Shown: positions 8,237-16,522 of the stretch, in pieces
How the letters are laid out: every line of letters starts with the position of its first letter
Position numbering within the stretch: the stretch's first letter is position 1
DNA from: Herbaspirillum autotrophicum
GTDB taxonomy: Bacteria > Pseudomonadota > Gammaproteobacteria > Burkholderiales > Burkholderiaceae_D
Length of the DNA: 64,000 nucleotides
Reading direction: 5' to 3'
NCBI RefSeq assembly: GCF_001189915.1
Contig: NZ_LFLS01000013.1
Span: 78,839 to 142,838, forward strand
Made by a program: the position numbers and the translations under genes
The notes under the pieces: generated by a model
The model's input: the letters and a program-made list of their open reading frames with translations, nothing else
Database searches by the model: none
Told to the model about the DNA's origin: nothing

Positions 8237-8998
8237 TCAAGGCATGTACTGACCGCCATTGACTTCGATGATCTGTCCGGTGACATAGCCCGACAAATGA
8301 TTCGACGCCAGATACAGGAAAGCGCCGGCGCATTCGTCCGGTTCGCCGATGCGGCCCATGGGAATGGTCTTGCGGAAATTTTCCAATTGTTCAGGCGTGG
8401 TGAAGCGCTCCTGGAACGGCGTCATGATCACGCCCGGCGACACCGCATTGACGCGGATGTGATCCGGCAGCAATTCCTTGGCCATACCGCGCGTAATGGT
8501 GCTGACAAAGCCTTTCGATGCGGCATAGATCAAGGCGCCGGGACCGCCGCCGTGACGCGCCGCCACCGACGTCACATTGATGATGTTGCCGCCGCCCTGC
8601 TTGCGCATCAGCGGAATCACGTTACGGCTGAAGGCCACCACCGAACGGGCATTGATATGCACGATCTCGTCGAACATGGCATCGGTGGTATTTTCCAGCG
8701 CTTCGCGTTTGACCAGACTGCCGGCATTGTTGATCAGTACATCGATACGACCAAACTGTTCCACCACTGCTTGCACGCTGCGCGCAATGGCATCGCTGTC
8801 GAGCACGTCGGCGCCGACCGTGATGGCCTTGCTGCCGCTGTTGCGAATGTCTGCCGCAACCGCTTCGGCTTCCGTTGCCGAGCGGTTGTAATGCACCGCC
8901 ACTTGCGCGCCGCGGGCACCAAATGCGCGTGCTGCCGCTGCGCCGATTCCGGTACTTGCACCGGTAATGAAGACTACCTTGCCTGCCAAATCCAACAT
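8237..8998 (-). CDS. SDR-family oxidoreductase (FabG-like)
   Basis: A classical short-chain dehydrogenase of 253 residues. The NAD(P) motif is TGASTGIGAAAA (about 12-23), NNAG comes near 90, catalytic Ser is in NVTSVAARHGG and the YxxxK pair is in YAASK (about 156-160). The terminal GQIIEVNGGQYMP is typical of sugar and polyol dehydrogenases as well as of FabG homologues. ATG at 8998 has AGGAG at 8 nt; the GTG at 9007 lies directly against the ribosome site and is rejected. It lies 118 bp downstream of a FadR-type regulator gene on the same strand, so it is a likely target. The substrate is unknown. Confidence 0.85.
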   Translation of the reverse strand: MLDLAGKVVFITGASTGIGAAAARAFGARGAQVAVHYNRSATEAEAVAADIRNSGSKAITVGADVLDSDAIARSVQAVVEQFGRIDVLINNAGSLVKREALENTTDAMFDEIVHINARSVVAFSRNVIPLMRKQGGGNIINVTSVAARHGGGPGALIYAASKGFVSTITRGMAKELLPDHIRVNAVSPGVIMTPFQERFTTPEQLENFRKTIPMGRIGEPDECAGAFLYLASNHLSGYVTGQIIEVNGGQYMP

Positions 8999-9116
8999 TG
9001 TCTGCACTCCTGGAGAGGTTAATAGGGTGATGCCACCGGCTTTGCGTCAGGCGCCGGTCTTGTTGTGAAAACAGTTGAAGCGGCGCCGAAAATGCCACAC
9101 CGGCCTGGCGAGCGCC

Positions 9117-9836
9117 TCACTCGCGGGCGGATTCGTCCTTGTTCTTGGCGGCGCCGCGATAGGCATCGCGCACCCGCACCAGATGGCCGCGCATGGCGTC
9201 CGAAGCACGCGCCGGATCGCGCGCCTTGAGCGCGTCGAGAATGTCGCGGTGATCTTGCAGACTGCGCTCCAGCGTGGCCGGAATGCGCGAAGTGATACTG
9301 CGGCTTTTCTTGCCCAGCACATACAGGCTGCCGGCAATGCTTTGCAGAAACGGGTTGTCGCAGGCTTCGATGATGGCTTCATGAAATTCGACGTCGGCCG
9401 CGGCAAACGCCACCGGGTCACTCAACAGCCGCGCTTCATCTTCGATATTCGCGGTCAGCACCGCCAGCTCGGCTTCGGCCATGCGTGTCGCAGCCAGTGC
9501 CGCAACCCCGGTTTCGATGATCAGGCGCGCATCAAACAGCGCTTCCAGCGTGCCGGCGTTGAGATCGATGATCATTTCCAGCGGCTCCAGCAATTCGCGC
9601 GGCTCCAGCGAACCGACGAAAGTGCCCTCACCTTGCCTGATGCGCAACAAACCCAGCAACGCCAGACCGCGAATCGCTTCACGCACCGCCGGCCGGCCGA
9701 CCCCCAGCATCGACGCCAGTTCGCGTTCCGGTGGCAATTGCTGATCGGGCTTGAGCAAGCCGCTGCGAATCATGGTGAGCAGCCGTTGTGCGACTTGCTC
9801 GGAAATGGATTTCTGTACGATGGGATCAAATGACAT
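9117..9836 (-). CDS. FadR-subfamily GntR transcriptional regulator
   Basis: A 239-residue regulator with an N-terminal winged helix-turn-helix (LPPERELASMLGVGRPAVREAIRGLALLGLL, about 34-64) and an all-helical FCD effector domain. FCD metal-ligand candidates include the Asp and His of ADVEFHEAI and a His in LQDHRDIL. The open frame continues upstream antisense to the MATE gene, but the protein family begins at MSFDPIVQKS (9836). A perfect ATTGGT-AAG-ACCAAT operator lies 16 bp before the start, and a second palindrome lies near the MATE gene. Likely autoregulated and controlling the downstream SDR. Confidence 0.88.
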   Translation of the reverse strand: MSFDPIVQKSISEQVAQRLLTMIRSGLLKPDQQLPPERELASMLGVGRPAVREAIRGLALLGLLRIRQGEGTFVGSLEPRELLEPLEMIIDLNAGTLEALFDARLIIETGVAALAATRMAEAELAVLTANIEDEARLLSDPVAFAAADVEFHEAIIEACDNPFLQSIAGSLYVLGKKSRSITSRIPATLERSLQDHRDILDALKARDPARASDAMRGHLVRVRDAYRGAAKNKDESARE

Positions 9837-9852
9837 GAGTGCCTGGACGTAG

Positions 9853-9867
9853 ATTGGTAAGACCAAT
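9853..9867. promoter_or_regulatory. GntR/FadR-type operator ATTGGT-N3-ACCAAT
   Basis: A perfect palindrome with 6-bp arms and an AAG centre. It fits the TNGTNNNACNA pattern bound by FadR-subfamily proteins and resembles PdhR/LldR sites. It lies 16 bp upstream of the regulator's own ATG, which suggests autoregulation. Confidence 0.65.
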
Positions 9868-9974
9868 GAGAGCGCAGCATAGGCGGCAGCGTCCCCCCTG
9901 TCAAGCAAGGGCTTGCCCGGCAGCATCCCGACATGCCTGCTGCCGTGCCGGCGCATTTGCAAGTTGATACAAAG

Positions 9975-9984
9975 TGGTGCACCA
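9975..9984. promoter_or_regulatory. TGGTGCACCA palindrome before the MATE gene
   Basis: A perfect 10-bp palindrome made of the same TGGT/ACCA half-sites but with 2-bp instead of 3-bp spacing. It lies 41 bp upstream of the MATE start codon. It may be a second, weaker site for the adjacent regulator. Confidence 0.35.
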
Positions 9985-10025
9985 AATTGCGCTAGCATAG
10001 CCGTTCCGCCAGCCTCATTTACTTT

Positions 10026-11483
10026 ATGTCTGCCACCCGCGCCGCTTCCCGTCCTGATCTGGTCAATGGCCCGATTGCCCGCACCCTGCTGATGTTTTCG
10101 CTGCCGATTCTGGGCAGCAATATCCTGCAATCGCTGAATGCCTCCGTGAATGCGGTGTGGATCGGCCATTATCTGGGCGAATCCGCACTGACGGCGGCAT
10201 CCAATGCCAACATCATCCTGTTCTTCCTGCTCGGCGTGGTATTCGGCATCAGCATGGCGACCACGATTCTGGTCGGACAGGCCATCGGCTCCGGCAATGT
10301 CGATCAGGCGCGGCGTGTGGTTGGCACCGGCGCCGTGTTTTTTGCCGCGTTGTCGGTGCTGGTAGCATGCGGCGGTTATCTGTGGACGCCGCAAATCCTG
10401 GCCGCCATGAATACGCCGGCCGATGCCGCACCGTATGCGATTGCCTACCTGCGCATCATCTTCGTGGCGCTGCCGGTCATGTATTTCTATAACTTCCTGA
10501 TGATGACGCTGCGCGGCGCCGGCGACTCCAAGACCCCGTTCTATTTCATGCTGCTCTCGGTGGCCATGGATATCGCCCTCAATCCGCTGCTGATTTTCGG
10601 CCTCGGACCGTTGCCGGCCATGGGCATTGCCGGCTCGGCGCTGGCGACGCTGATTGCGCAAACCACCAGCCTGGTGTGGCTGATCGTGTATCTGTATCGA
10701 CGTCAGCATTTTCTGGCGCTGCACAGCAAGGACTTGCGCTACTTCTGGCCGAACCTGGCGATCCTGCGCGCGCTGGTGATGAAAGGCTTGCCGATGGGCA
10801 TGCAAATGCTGGTGATTTCTTCCTCGGCGCTGATCATGATGAGCATGGTCAACCGCTACGGTTCGCAAGTCACCGCCGGTTTCGGCGTGACCTCGCAGTT
10901 ATGGACCTATGTGCAAATGCCGGCGCTGGCGATTGGCGCCAGCGTGTCATCGATGGCGGCGCAAAACGTCGGCGCCGGACGCTGGGACCGGGTATCGCGC
11001 ATCGCCCGCATCGGCGTCGGCTACAATTTTTTGCTGACCGGCGCACTGGTGACGGTGCTGTATGTGTTCGATCATGCCGCACTTGGCCTGTTCTTGCCGC
11101 GCGATGGCCAGGCCATGGTGGTGGCGCAACATATCAATAACATCGTCGCCTGGTCCTTTGTGCTGTTCGGGATCACCATGGTGTTGTTCGGCGTGGTTCG
11201 TTCTACCGGCGCCGTGATGCCACCCTTGCTGATTCTGGTGATATCGATGTGGCTGATCCGCTTGCCGTTCGCCGAAGTGCTGAGCGCCCGCTATGGCGCC
11301 GAAGCCATCTGGTGGAGTTTCCCGCTGGGTTCGGTGGTGTCGGTGCTGCTGGCGCTGGCGTACTACCGCTACGGCGGCTGGCGTCACGCCCATATGCTGA
11401 GTGCGCAAGTGCGCGGCATGGCCCCCGATACCGGCATGGCGACCCCGGCCATGAGCCGGGTCGCGCCCGATGAACAGGCTTGA
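10026..11483 (+). CDS. MATE-family multidrug/cation efflux transporter
   Basis: A 485-residue membrane protein with about 12 hydrophobic segments in two related halves (MatE domains, about 20-180 and 245-410). It opens GPIARTLLMFSLPILGSNILQSLNASVNAVWIGHYLG, the usual start of NorM/DinF-type carriers. MRGAGDSKTPF-type loop residues (TLRGAGDSKTPFYF, about 160) are typical. It should export drugs or metabolites in exchange for Na+ or H+. It is divergent from the FadR-type regulator across a 189-bp spacer holding two palindromes. A hydrophilic C-terminal tail of about 30 residues has no recognisable motif. Confidence 0.88.
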   Translation: MSATRAASRPDLVNGPIARTLLMFSLPILGSNILQSLNASVNAVWIGHYLGESALTAASNANIILFFLLGVVFGISMATTILVGQAIGSGNVDQARRVVGTGAVFFAALSVLVACGGYLWTPQILAAMNTPADAAPYAIAYLRIIFVALPVMYFYNFLMMTLRGAGDSKTPFYFMLLSVAMDIALNPLLIFGLGPLPAMGIAGSALATLIAQTTSLVWLIVYLYRRQHFLALHSKDLRYFWPNLAILRALVMKGLPMGMQMLVISSSALIMMSMVNRYGSQVTAGFGVTSQLWTYVQMPALAIGASVSSMAAQNVGAGRWDRVSRIARIGVGYNFLLTGALVTVLYVFDHAALGLFLPRDGQAMVVAQHINNIVAWSFVLFGITMVLFGVVRSTGAVMPPLLILVISMWLIRLPFAEVLSARYGAEAIWWSFPLGSVVSVLLALAYYRYGGWRHAHMLSAQVRGMAPDTGMATPAMSRVAPDEQA

Positions 11484-11525
11484 TATGGCAGGCTTGATAC
11501 GAAGCGGGAAGGAAGCTTCAGCGCC

Positions 11526-12479
11526 TCAGGCGGCGCTGGCCTGATCGAGTTGCGCGATGGCTTGCACATCAAGATTGAGCCGGGTCGCTGCCACCAGCGC
11601 ATCGAGTTGCGTCAGGGTGGTGGCGCTGGCAATCGGCGCCGTGATGCTGGGGCGGGCAATCAGCCATGCCAACGCGACACTGGCCGGCGTGCTGCCGTAA
11701 CGTTCGGCCACCTGATCCAGCGCCGACAAAATGCGCAAGCCGCGCGGATTCAGATAATTTTTCACCTTACCGCCGCGCACACTGCTGCCCAGATCCTGTT
11801 CGCTGCGATATTTGCCGCTCAGAAAACCGCTGGCCAGTGAATAGTAATTGATGACGCCGACGCCATTTTCCAGGCAATACGGCTCCAGCGTGGCTTCAAA
11901 CCCAGCGCGGTCATAGAGGTTATATTCCGGTTGCAGCGTTTCATACAGCGGGTAATCGTGCTGCTGGCTGACGCTACGCGCCTGCGCCAGTCGCTCGACA
12001 CTGAAATTGGACGCGCCGATTACCCGCACTTTGCCTTGCCGTACCAGATCGGCGTAGGTCGCCAGCGTTTCTTCCTGCGGCGTATCGGCATCATCAGTAT
12101 GCGATTGATACAGATCGATGTAATCGGTTTGCAAACGGCGCAATGAATCTTCCAGCGCCCGCACAATATATGCTTTGCGCAAACCCTTTTTGCCATCGCC
12201 CATGTCCATGCCAACCTTGGTCGCCAGCACCACCTGATCGCGCTTGCCGCTGCGCCTGAGCCATTTGCCGATGATGGTTTCCGATTCGCCGCCGCGATGC
12301 CCGTCGACCCAGCGCGAATAGACATCGGCGGTATCGATCAGATTCAACCCCGATGCCACGAACTTGTCGAGCAGCGAAAATGAGGTCGCCTCATCCGCGG
12401 TCCAGCCAAATACGTTGCCGCCGAAGGCCAGCGGCGCAACCTCAATGCCGGAATTGCCCAGTGTGCGCTTGGTGCTCAT
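11526..12479 (-). CDS. Aldo/keto reductase
   Basis: A 317-residue NADPH-dependent reductase with a TIM-barrel. The catalytic tetrad is visible as Asp and Tyr in DTADVY, Lys in ATKVG and His in YQSHTDD. The C-terminal cofactor region includes PIASATTLTQLDAL. It resembles the YajO/AKR11-12-like general stress aldo/keto reductases. Two adjacent ATGs occur (12482 and 12479); the second has the better 7-nt spacing from AAGGAG. The substrate is unknown. It stands alone, convergent with the MATE gene. Confidence 0.85.
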   Translation of the reverse strand: MSTKRTLGNSGIEVAPLAFGGNVFGWTADEATSFSLLDKFVASGLNLIDTADVYSRWVDGHRGGESETIIGKWLRRSGKRDQVVLATKVGMDMGDGKKGLRKAYIVRALEDSLRRLQTDYIDLYQSHTDDADTPQEETLATYADLVRQGKVRVIGASNFSVERLAQARSVSQQHDYPLYETLQPEYNLYDRAGFEATLEPYCLENGVGVINYYSLASGFLSGKYRSEQDLGSSVRGGKVKNYLNPRGLRILSALDQVAERYGSTPASVALAWLIARPSITAPIASATTLTQLDALVAATRLNLDVQAIAQLDQASAA

Positions 12480-12673
12480 CATCTTGCTCCTTGTCAATGG
12501 CCTTGGTAACGGAGTGCCAATTCTAGTCCCGATTCACATCCGCCGCTGACGACGCCAACCTCACTATGGCCCTATACTTGTCGCTGGCGCGGGAACCCGG
12601 CTTGCCGGTTACCGTCAGATGCATGCGCATCCTCCTGTCTCACTGACCCACTGACCTTCTTCGCCCGCTACTG

Positions 12674-14347
12674 ATGGAAATTGTCTTTACCGTTCTGATC
12701 CTGTTGCTCGCCGTTGCCGCCTCCGGTGTCGCCGCTCGTCTCGCCCCGTTCAAATTGCCGTTGCCACTGTTCCAGATCGGACTCGGTGCAGTACTGGCGT
12801 TACCGCTGTTCGGCTTGCGCATCAGCTTCGATCCTGAATTGTTCTTGTTGCTGTTCATCCCGCCACTGCTGTTCAGTGATGGCTGGCGGATTCCCAAGCG
12901 TGAATTCTTTCGGCTCTCGAAACCGATTCTGGCGCTGGCGCTCGGCCTCGTATTGTTTACCGTGGTCGGGGTCGGCTACTTCATCCATTGGATGATTCCG
13001 GTGATTTCGCTGCCGGCTGCGTTTGCGCTGGCCGCCGTGCTGTCACCGACCGATGCCGTGGCGGTATCTTCGATTGTCGGCAAGGGACGCTTGCCGACCA
13101 CGCTGCAGCATGTGCTGGAAGGCGAAGCGCTGATGAATGATGCTTCCGGTCTGGTGGCGTTCAAGTTCGCCATCGGCGCCGTCTTGTCGGGCACCTTTTC
13201 GCTGATGGACGCCAGCCTCAGTTTCGTGCTGATCGCCATCGGCGGTATTGTGGTCGGCCTCGCCGTGGCCTGGAGCTTCGGTTTGGTGCGGCGCAAGATC
13301 ATCGAATGGGCCGGCGACGAACCCGGCGTGCAAGTGGTGCTGCTGTTGCTGATTCCGTTTGCGGCCTACATCTTTGCCGAACATTTCGGCTTGTCCGGGA
13401 TTCTGTCGGCCGTCGCCGCCGGCATGCTGATGCCCTACGTCGAAACCGCCGGCGCCGAATCGGCCGCAACCCGCATGCAAGGGCGCAGCATCCTGATGAT
13501 GCTGGAATTCGTCTTCAACGGCATGTCGTTTCTGTTGCTCGGTTTGCAATTGCCGGGCATCGTCGGCCTCGCCCATATCGATGCGCAAATGGCCGGCAAC
13601 GTCCCGGTCTGGCATCTGTTTGCGTACATCGCCGCGATTACCGCCGCATTGATTGCCATGCGCTTCTTCTGGGTCTGGTTCAACCTGCGCCTCAAAAGCT
13701 TCAGCAGCGCCTTGCGCGGCCGCCGCAGCAAACAGCGCGCGCTGGATGTGCGGCTGATCAGCATTACCTCGCTGTCCGGCGTGCGCGGTGCGATCACGCT
13801 CGCCGCCGTCATGTCAATTCCGCTGGCGATGCCCAACGGCAGTGCATTCCCGGCCCGCGACCTGCTCATCTTTCTGGCCACCGGCGTGATTCTGTGTTCG
13901 TTGCTGAGCGGCAGTTTTTTCCTGCCATGGCTGTTGAAAGGCTTGCAACTCGATGGCGAACATCAACGCCAGCGCGCCGAAGAAATGCGGGCCCGGGCAC
14001 GGGTGTCGGAAGCCGCCGTGCGCGGCATAGAAAATGCCCACGACAAACTCAGCACCCAACTCGATGAAGCCGATCAGGCGCTGCTGACCGAAGTCAGCGG
14101 CAGTCTGCTGGCAACTTACCGCATGCGCATGGATGCCGAAAGCGATTCCGAAGAAACGCACCGGGTCGCCAATCGCTTCAAGCAGTTCGAACGCGAATTG
14201 CGACTGGAGGCATTGCGCGCCGAGCGGCAGGAACTGCATCGCCTGCGCGCCCAACAGGAAATCAACGACGAAACCTTCATGAGCCTGATCAACCAGATCG
14301 ACATGGCGGAAACCTGGCTGCTCGGTTCGCTCAGTTCCTCCAACTGA
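12674..14347 (+). CDS. Na+/H+ antiporter, CPA1 family
   Basis: A 557-residue protein with about 12 membrane segments up to residue 430, followed by a charged helical cytoplasmic domain of about 120 residues. The CPA1 core motifs are visible: LSPTDAVAVSSI (ion-binding Asp, about 121), NDASGLVAFKF (Asn-Asp pair, about 156-157) and the conserved SGVRGAITLA. These mark YjcE/NhaP-like sodium/proton antiporters for pH and sodium homeostasis. The C-terminal domain (HQRQRAEEMRARARVSE onward) is rich in Arg/Glu and probably coiled. An intrinsic terminator-like hairpin follows 40 bp downstream. Confidence 0.88.
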   Translation: MEIVFTVLILLLAVAASGVAARLAPFKLPLPLFQIGLGAVLALPLFGLRISFDPELFLLLFIPPLLFSDGWRIPKREFFRLSKPILALALGLVLFTVVGVGYFIHWMIPVISLPAAFALAAVLSPTDAVAVSSIVGKGRLPTTLQHVLEGEALMNDASGLVAFKFAIGAVLSGTFSLMDASLSFVLIAIGGIVVGLAVAWSFGLVRRKIIEWAGDEPGVQVVLLLLIPFAAYIFAEHFGLSGILSAVAAGMLMPYVETAGAESAATRMQGRSILMMLEFVFNGMSFLLLGLQLPGIVGLAHIDAQMAGNVPVWHLFAYIAAITAALIAMRFFWVWFNLRLKSFSSALRGRRSKQRALDVRLISITSLSGVRGAITLAAVMSIPLAMPNGSAFPARDLLIFLATGVILCSLLSGSFFLPWLLKGLQLDGEHQRQRAEEMRARARVSEAAVRGIENAHDKLSTQLDEADQALLTEVSGSLLATYRMRMDAESDSEETHRVANRFKQFERELRLEALRAERQELHRLRAQQEINDETFMSLINQIDMAETWLLGSLSSSN

Positions 14348-14387
14348 CGCTGCGCCGGCACGACCGCCGTTTCGATGATGGAATGAC

Positions 14388-14415
14388 AACCCGGCAGCCA
14401 CGCCGCTGCCGGGTT
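14388..14415 (+). terminator. Hairpin terminator after the antiporter gene
   Basis: AACCCGGCAGC at 14388-14398 pairs with GCTGCCGGGTT at 14405-14415, an 11-bp perfect stem with a 6-nt loop. It is followed by only a short T-rich stretch, so termination strength is uncertain. Confidence 0.6.
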
Positions 14416-14573
14416 TGCCTGTTGCCTGCGAATGGTGCACACTGCGGCTGAAACAGCGATGCGACACGGCAACCGGCCGGTCCATGTCCATACGCCCAGA
14501 GACAGCACCGATACCAGCACGAATATTGCTTGATCGACGATACCGCTGCCGCCAGCCATCAGGAGACCATCAC

Positions 14574-15551
14574 ATGACGACCTCGCTCATTTCCCGTTTA
14601 CCGTACGGGCCGGCCTTGCATCCGGTCAGCGTATTCTCGGTGCATCACCTCAAATATGCGCTCGATGATCTGGTGGCGCCCGGCGATATTCAATCGGCGG
14701 ACAGTTTCCCCGGTACCCTGTCGGCCTGCCGCATGGTCGGCGGCGGCATCATGCTGATGGCGTCGTTGCCAGCCGACACCATGGTGCGCCACGAATGGCA
14801 GCATCTGTCTGACCTGTCTGCCGATGACGTGATTGCCACTGTGGTGCTGGCCGGTACCGGCAGTGTCTCGCAGCATGGTATCGATCTGCAGTTCCAGACC
14901 GGCGACGTGTTTTATCGCAAGGCGCGCCTGCCCTCAGCGGTCAGGGTCGATCAGGCTTGCCGTTTTCTGTTGCTGCGCTTTTCGTTTGGCCGTTTCAGCG
15001 GCGCCCATGTCAAACGCTTCAGCGACTTCGTACCGTCGCTGGCGCGGCGCGATTCGCAATTGCGGCAGGCGCTGTGGCAATACGTCGAACATGTGCTGCC
15101 ATCGCTCGCCAGCAGTTCGGTCAATACCGTGCACCACGCCGAGCAGGCCTTCATTTCATTGTTGTCGGCGGTGTATTCCGAATCGCAGCAATGCAATCAC
15201 ACCGACAATAAAACCGATATCCGCTGGGAATTGCTGGTCAGCACGCTCGACACCTTGCTGTATGAACCGGACCTGACCGTCACCGACCTGTCGCGCGCAC
15301 TCGGCATCTCGACGCGGCTGGTGCATCGCCTGTTTGAACTCAACGGTCACCGCTACAGTTCTTATCTGCTAAGCAAACGCCTGGCGCGCGCCCATGCCGA
15401 CCTCAGCAATCCACAATATGCACAAGTGCCGGTATCGGAAATCGCTTACCGTGCCGGCTTCAACAACGCGAGTCATTTCAGCCGCAGTTTCAAACAAGTC
15501 TATGGCGCCGCCCCCTCGGCCTACCGCAGCGCCGGCGCGCTGGCAGCCTGA
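14574..15551 (+). CDS. AraC-family transcriptional regulator
   Basis: A 325-residue regulator. The N-terminal half is cupin-like and resembles the AraC-binding-domain-like sensor of catabolic regulators. The C-terminal AraC/XylS domain has two helix-turn-helix units: VTDLSRALGISTRLVHRLF (about 241-259) and VSEIAYRAGFNNASHFSRSFK (about 288-308), ending with GAAPSAYR. ATG at 14574 has AGGAG at 8 nt; the frame is open 53 codons further upstream but without a ribosome site. It precedes an aldolase-MFS pair by 99 bp, and direct repeats in that spacer suggest it activates them. Confidence 0.87.
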   Translation: MTTSLISRLPYGPALHPVSVFSVHHLKYALDDLVAPGDIQSADSFPGTLSACRMVGGGIMLMASLPADTMVRHEWQHLSDLSADDVIATVVLAGTGSVSQHGIDLQFQTGDVFYRKARLPSAVRVDQACRFLLLRFSFGRFSGAHVKRFSDFVPSLARRDSQLRQALWQYVEHVLPSLASSSVNTVHHAEQAFISLLSAVYSESQQCNHTDNKTDIRWELLVSTLDTLLYEPDLTVTDLSRALGISTRLVHRLFELNGHRYSSYLLSKRLARAHADLSNPQYAQVPVSEIAYRAGFNNASHFSRSFKQVYGAAPSAYRSAGALAA

Positions 15552-15552
15552 C

Positions 15553-15583
15553 GCGTGCACTTGCATGCATGCCGGCGTGCACT
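15553..15583 (+). promoter_or_regulatory. Direct repeats GCGTGCACT, candidate AraC operator
   Basis: GCGTGCACT occurs at 15553-15561 and again at 15575-15583. The repeats are in the same orientation and 22 bp apart, about two helical turns, the spacing expected for AraC-family half-sites. They lie 68-98 bp upstream of the aldolase start, just after the AraC gene. Confidence 0.45.
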
Positions 15584-15650
15584 CCGGTGTTAGTGCGTGA
15601 CGGCAGGCTCGCGGTAGTCTTCTCTGCATCAAAAGCCAACGGAGAAGAAC

Positions 15651-16409
15651 GTGACCGCAGCAGCCAAGCAAGCATTGTCCAGCCAGGTATTGGGCCAGAT
15701 TTCATCGGGTCTCGACTACGGTAACTGGAGCATTGAAGAAAAAATCGCCCTGTCCTGCAACATCCTCGCCAAGGAAGGGCATTCTGAAACACTGGCCGGC
15801 CAGATCACGGTACGCCAGCCCGACGGCAGCTTTCTGACTACGCCGCTGGCGCATGGCTTCGATGAAATCAGCGCCGCTTCGGTGATCCGCATCAATGACA
15901 AACTGGAAGTACTGGAAGGTGCCGGCGCCGCCAATCCGGCCATCCGTTTTCATCTGTGGGTATACCAGCGACGGCCGGATGTGAACTGCATCATCCACAC
16001 CCATCCGCCCTATGTGTCGACCCTGAGCATGACCGGCCAGCCGCTGGAAATCGCCCACATGGATGCCACCCCGTTCCACGACGACTGCGCCTTTCTGGCG
16101 GAATGGCCGGGCTTGCCGATTGCCGATCAGGAAGGCGAAATCATTTCCGCCGCGCTCGGCAGCAAGCGCAGCATCCTGCTGGTCAACCACGGCTTTCTGG
16201 CGGCCACGTCATCGATTGAAGAGACCCTGTATTTGTCGGTACTGATCGAGCGTGCCGCACGCAATCAACTGCTGGCGATGTCGTCTTACGGCACCCTCAA
16301 GCGACTCGATCCGGTACTGGCCAAGGAATCGCATGATTTCCTGCTGGCCCCGAGCATCGTCAAAGCCAGCTTTGCCATGTTCGCGCGACAGTTGCTGCGC
16401 ACGCGCTGA
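15651..16409 (+). CDS. Class II aldolase/adducin-family protein
   Basis: A 252-residue zinc-dependent aldolase-fold protein. Metal-ligand histidines are in NCIIHTHPPYV (about 112-122) and in LLVNHGFLAA (about 176-185). An early SCNILAKEGHSETLAGQITVR segment is characteristic of the family, which includes L-fuculose-phosphate aldolase and decarboxylating or unknown-substrate relatives. The start is GTG with GGAG at 6 nt. The next gene encodes a metabolite:H+ symporter and the preceding one an AraC regulator, so a small catabolic unit for an imported organic acid or sugar derivative is likely. The true substrate cannot be read from the sequence. Confidence 0.82.
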   Translation: MTAAAKQALSSQVLGQISSGLDYGNWSIEEKIALSCNILAKEGHSETLAGQITVRQPDGSFLTTPLAHGFDEISAASVIRINDKLEVLEGAGAANPAIRFHLWVYQRRPDVNCIIHTHPPYVSTLSMTGQPLEIAHMDATPFHDDCAFLAEWPGLPIADQEGEIISAALGSKRSILLVNHGFLAATSSIEETLYLSVLIERAARNQLLAMSSYGTLKRLDPVLAKESHDFLLAPSIVKASFAMFARQLLRTR

Positions 16410-16522
16410 ATAAAAAAACCGAACCGCAACGCCGTCGCCGCACAGATATTCCGCACTTGGTGCCTATCGCGCACGACGGCGTCAGCCGGTTGCCGTTGTC
16501 CTTATCTCGTCAGGAGCCGTCC

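Noticed and set aside
9837..10868. N-terminal extension of the FadR-type regulator reaching 583 residues
   Set aside because: It is antisense to the MATE gene, rich in His/Gln/Arg as expected of a GC-rich shadow frame, and the family begins at 9836.
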